Assembly (NCBI GenBank): GCA_023412845.1
Contig: JAEZRH010000103.1
Location: forward strand, 1 to 7,750
DNA: 7,750 nucleotides
Direction of reading: 5' to 3'
DNA from: Bacillota bacterium
Lineage (GTDB): Bacteria > Bacillota > Clostridia > Oscillospirales > Acutalibacteraceae
In this document: piece by piece, positions 6,499 to 7,750 of the stretch
Layout of the letters: the number at the start of each line of letters is the position of its first letter
How positions within the stretch are numbered: the stretch's first letter is position 1
Notes under the pieces: model-generated
What the model was told of the DNA's origin: nothing
Database searches by the model: none
Seen by the model: only the letters and a program-made list of their open reading frames with translations
Translations under genes and position numbers: made by a program

Positions 6499-6502
6499 CT
6501 CC
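6499..6502 (-). promoter_or_regulatory. Ribosome binding site supporting a GTG start for the ferredoxin
   Basis: GGAG on the - strand with an eight-base spacer before GTG 6490. The ATG 30 bases further upstream has no comparable site. Confidence 0.55.
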
Positions 6503-6524
6503 GATCGGTGAAATTTTCATCGCA

Positions 6525-6553
6525 ACTTTATCACGGATGCGGGATACGGTCAA
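6525..6553 (-). promoter_or_regulatory. Promoter of the ferredoxin-hydrogenase operon
   Basis: On the - strand: -35 TTGACC (6548-6553, five of six consensus), a 17-base spacer, and -10 TAAAGT (6525-6530, four of six). The predicted start near 6518 gives a leader of about 28 bases containing GGAG before the GTG start. Confidence 0.5.
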
Positions 6554-6651
6554 CGAAATCCGCTTCCACGCGTGAAATTCTGCTTTGGGGAAAGCGGAAT
6601 CCTACCTGCCGGAAAACCAGAAATCCCCGATGTACACTGGCTTTCTCAGGA

Positions 6652-6669
6652 TCCGGGAGAAGCCCCGGA
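6652..6669. repeat. Hairpin in the divergent control region
   Basis: TCCGGG (6652-6657) and CCCGGA (6664-6669) are perfect inverted repeats around a six-base loop. Neither strand has a T-tract after it, so it is not an obvious terminator. It may be an operator or a barrier structure. Confidence 0.4.
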
Positions 6670-6751
6670 GATCATAAAAACAGGTCTTTGGTAAAAACCA
6701 TATTTACAATACAATCAAAAGATTTTTATTCCGGACGGAAATTTCAAAACT

Positions 6752-6779
6752 TTGTAAAATATAATGAATATGGTATTAT
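6752..6779 (+). promoter_or_regulatory. Candidate distal promoter of the sensor-type hydrogenase gene
   Basis: -35 TTGTAA (6752-6757), a 16-base spacer, and -10 TATTAT (6774-6779) preceded by TGG, an extended -10. AT-rich sequence lies upstream. An overlapping TATAAT at 6760-6765 and its mirror ATTATA at 6775-6780 make the exact element uncertain. Confidence 0.35.
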
Positions 6780-6856
6780 AAGCTCAGGCGGTTGCTTCAC
6801 CCGACTAAAGCACATTCGCTTCCATTTTTCGGGCGGCTGTATTGCGCCGGAATTTA

Positions 6857-6865
6857 TGCTATAAT
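6857..6865 (+). promoter_or_regulatory. Extended -10 promoter of the sensor-type hydrogenase gene
   Basis: TGCTATAAT contains a perfect -10 TATAAT (6860-6865) with the TGn extension one base upstream. The matching -35 position (CTGTAT, 6837-6842) is poor, as is common for extended -10 promoters. Transcription would start near 6872, leaving a leader of about 78 bases. Confidence 0.55.
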
Positions 6866-6910
6866 CATTTCAGGCCTATAGTAATAGGAATCGATACGGT
6901 TTCATCGTCC

Positions 6911-6930
6911 GGGCTTCGGCTCATCAGCCG
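6911..6930 (+). promoter_or_regulatory. Two competing leader hairpins before the sensor-type hydrogenase
   Basis: CGGCT (6917-6921), loop CATC and AGCCG (6926-6930) form a stem followed by GGCC-less GCCTTTT. An overlapping alternative pairs GGGC with GCTC around a TTCG loop (6911-6922). The two cannot form together. The Shine-Dalgarno GGAG (6940-6943) begins ten bases after the first stem. Attenuation is possible but unproven. Confidence 0.3.
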
Positions 6931-6949
6931 GCCTTTTGCGGAGAATGTT

Positions 6950-7750
6950 ATGGAAGACATCATCAGACTCGATAAATCAAACTGCAAAAACTGCTATAAA
7001 TGCATTCGCAACTGCCCTGTCAAATCGATCGCCTACCGGGACGAGCAGGTCCACATCATCGGCGACGAATGCATCTACTGCGGGACCTGCCTGCTGGTCT
7101 GTCCGCAGAACGCAAAATATATCAACAGCGATCTGCCCGCTGTGAAGGAAGCGATCGGCGCAGGCGAAAAGCTTTACGTCTCGCTGGCTCCCTCCTACAT
7201 CGCCGCCTTCCCGCAGACGGGCATATCCGAGATTTCCGCGGCTTTAAAGCAGCTCGGTTTCGCCCATGTGGAAGAAACCGCGATCGGCGCGGAACAGGTT
7301 ACGCGGGAGTATGGAAAGCTCATTCAGAAATACAAGATGAAAAATATCATAACCTCGTCCTGCCCTTCCATCAATTTGCTGATAGAGAAAAATTATCCCG
7401 CCCTGATCTCTCAGCTGGCACCGGTCGTGACCCCGGCGATCGCACATGCCCGCATGATCAAGCAGATTTACGGCATCCGGGCGAAAGTCGTTTTTATCGG
7501 ACCGTGTATTTCCAAAAAATTTGAATGCGCCGACCCCGACAACGGCAACGCCTTGTTCGCCGTGCTGACGTTCGACGAGCTGGAAAAATGGTTCCGCGAG
7601 CAAAACGTGGACCTGGCCGGCGCAGACAGGGACTGCCGGACGCTGAACAATACCATGCCCCGCTTTTATCCCGCGCCCGGCGGCATCATCAGGAATCTGA
7701 ACCGCGAGGAACGCCGGACCTACGAATGTTTAAGCATCGACGGCGTGGAC
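6950..7750 (+). CDS. Sensor-type [FeFe] hydrogenase (group C/D-like), N-terminal part; 3' end outside window
   Basis: Probably an H-cluster protein that senses H2 or redox state rather than a fast catalyst. The first 267 residues are visible and the frame stays open to the window end. Two ferredoxin motifs open the protein: C12/C15/C18/C22 and C41/C44/C47/C51. The H-cluster domain starts near residue 73. L1 is TSSCPS (T135-S140): ligand C138 is kept, but the position of the proton-relay cysteine is S137. L2 is IGPCISKKFE with ligand C186 and K189. L3 lies beyond the window. Loss of the relay Cys is known in putative sensory group C enzymes such as Thermotoga HydS, which has Ala there. Group C members usually carry a PAS domain after the H-domain and group D do not, so the missing 3' end decides between them. 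The start is ATG with GGAG (6940-6943) six bases upstream. It is transcribed away from the hydrogenase operon. Confidence 0.87.
   Translation, partial: MEDIIRLDKSNCKNCYKCIRNCPVKSIAYRDEQVHIIGDECIYCGTCLLVCPQNAKYINSDLPAVKEAIGAGEKLYVSLAPSYIAAFPQTGISEISAALKQLGFAHVEETAIGAEQVTREYGKLIQKYKMKNIITSSCPSINLLIEKNYPALISQLAPVVTPAIAHARMIKQIYGIRAKVVFIGPCISKKFECADPDNGNALFAVLTFDELEKWFREQNVDLAGADRDCRTLNNTMPRFYPAPGGIIRNLNREERRTYECLSIDGVD

Larger units (their letters stand above)
6491..6949. other. Divergent control region between the hydrogenase operon and the sensor-type hydrogenase gene
   Basis: There is no credible gene in these 459 bases. Next to the - operon is its promoter (6525-6553). Further right are inverted repeats CCGCTT/AAGCGG (6560-6565 and 6592-6597) and a hairpin TCCGGG/CCCGGA (6652-6657 and 6664-6669). 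The block from about 6675 to 6785 is strikingly AT-rich for this genome. It holds ATATTTACAA (6700-6709), opposed to TTGTAAAATAT (6752-6762), and the dyad TTCCG-GA-CGGAA (6729-6740). Two + strand promoter candidates follow (6752-6779 and 6857-6865), then a structured leader. I see no known riboswitch and no good Rex palindrome. Confidence 0.65.

Noticed and set aside
6692..6770. Rex (NADH-responsive repressor) operator
   Set aside because: TTGTAAA half-sites occur, but no palindrome close to TTGTTAA-N4-TTAACAA is present.
6775..6803. A - strand promoter using TATAAT at 6775-6780
   Set aside because: The position for a -35 box reads CGGGTG, without similarity to TTGACA, and a better-spaced promoter lies close to the operon at 6525-6553.
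6508..6864. A 118-residue + strand open frame in the divergent control region
   Set aside because: It crosses the - strand promoter, two dyads and the AT-rich block. Composition is irregular and no ribosome site was found.
6842..6865. TTGCGC at 6842-6847 as the -35 box of the sensor gene promoter
   Set aside because: The spacer to TATAAT would be only 12 bases. An extended -10 reading is more reasonable.

Overview
The window looks like chromosomal DNA from an anaerobic, moderately GC-rich member of the Bacillota, probably a clostridial lineage such as the Oscillospirales. This is an inference. It rests on two [FeFe]-hydrogenase-type proteins, a GH65 phosphorylase paired with beta-phosphoglucomutase, purine-rich Shine-Dalgarno sequences, sigma-A-like promoters, and use of TTG and GTG starts beside ATG. 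I saw no RNA genes, CRISPR array, insertion sequence or phage gene.

Left part (1-1902, + strand): the C-terminal portion of a GH65 disaccharide phosphorylase overlaps pgmB by four bases. Together they form a salvage module. The phosphorylase splits an alpha-glucoside with phosphate to give beta-glucose 1-phosphate, and PgmB turns that into glucose 6-phosphate without spending ATP. Which disaccharide is used cannot be read from the fragment.

Middle part (1899-4143, - strand): one large membrane-anchored SPFH/flotillin-like protein has its own good promoter, a hairpin in its leader and a TTG start. Its 3' end overlaps pgmB tail-to-tail by four bases, and the likely pgmB terminator lies inside the end of the flotillin reading frame. 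Its N-terminal half contains an internal tandem repeat.

Right part (4200-7750): a - strand operon runs (2Fe-2S) thioredoxin-like ferredoxin, then an [FeFe] hydrogenase resembling the poorly characterised group B enzymes, then a 110-residue cysteine-rich protein of unknown function. Two hairpins follow. Divergently on the + strand is the first 267 residues of a second H-cluster protein. It has two 4Fe-4S motifs, and the usual proton-relay cysteine is replaced by serine, as expected for sensory (group C/D) [FeFe] hydrogenases. The 459-base region between the two divergent starts holds candidate promoters in both directions, an AT-rich block and several dyads.

The most attractive hypothesis is that the divergent H-cluster protein senses hydrogen or redox state and controls the neighbouring hydrogenase/ferredoxin/Cys-rich operon. 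That is inference from gene order and active-site residues, not shown by the sequence alone.
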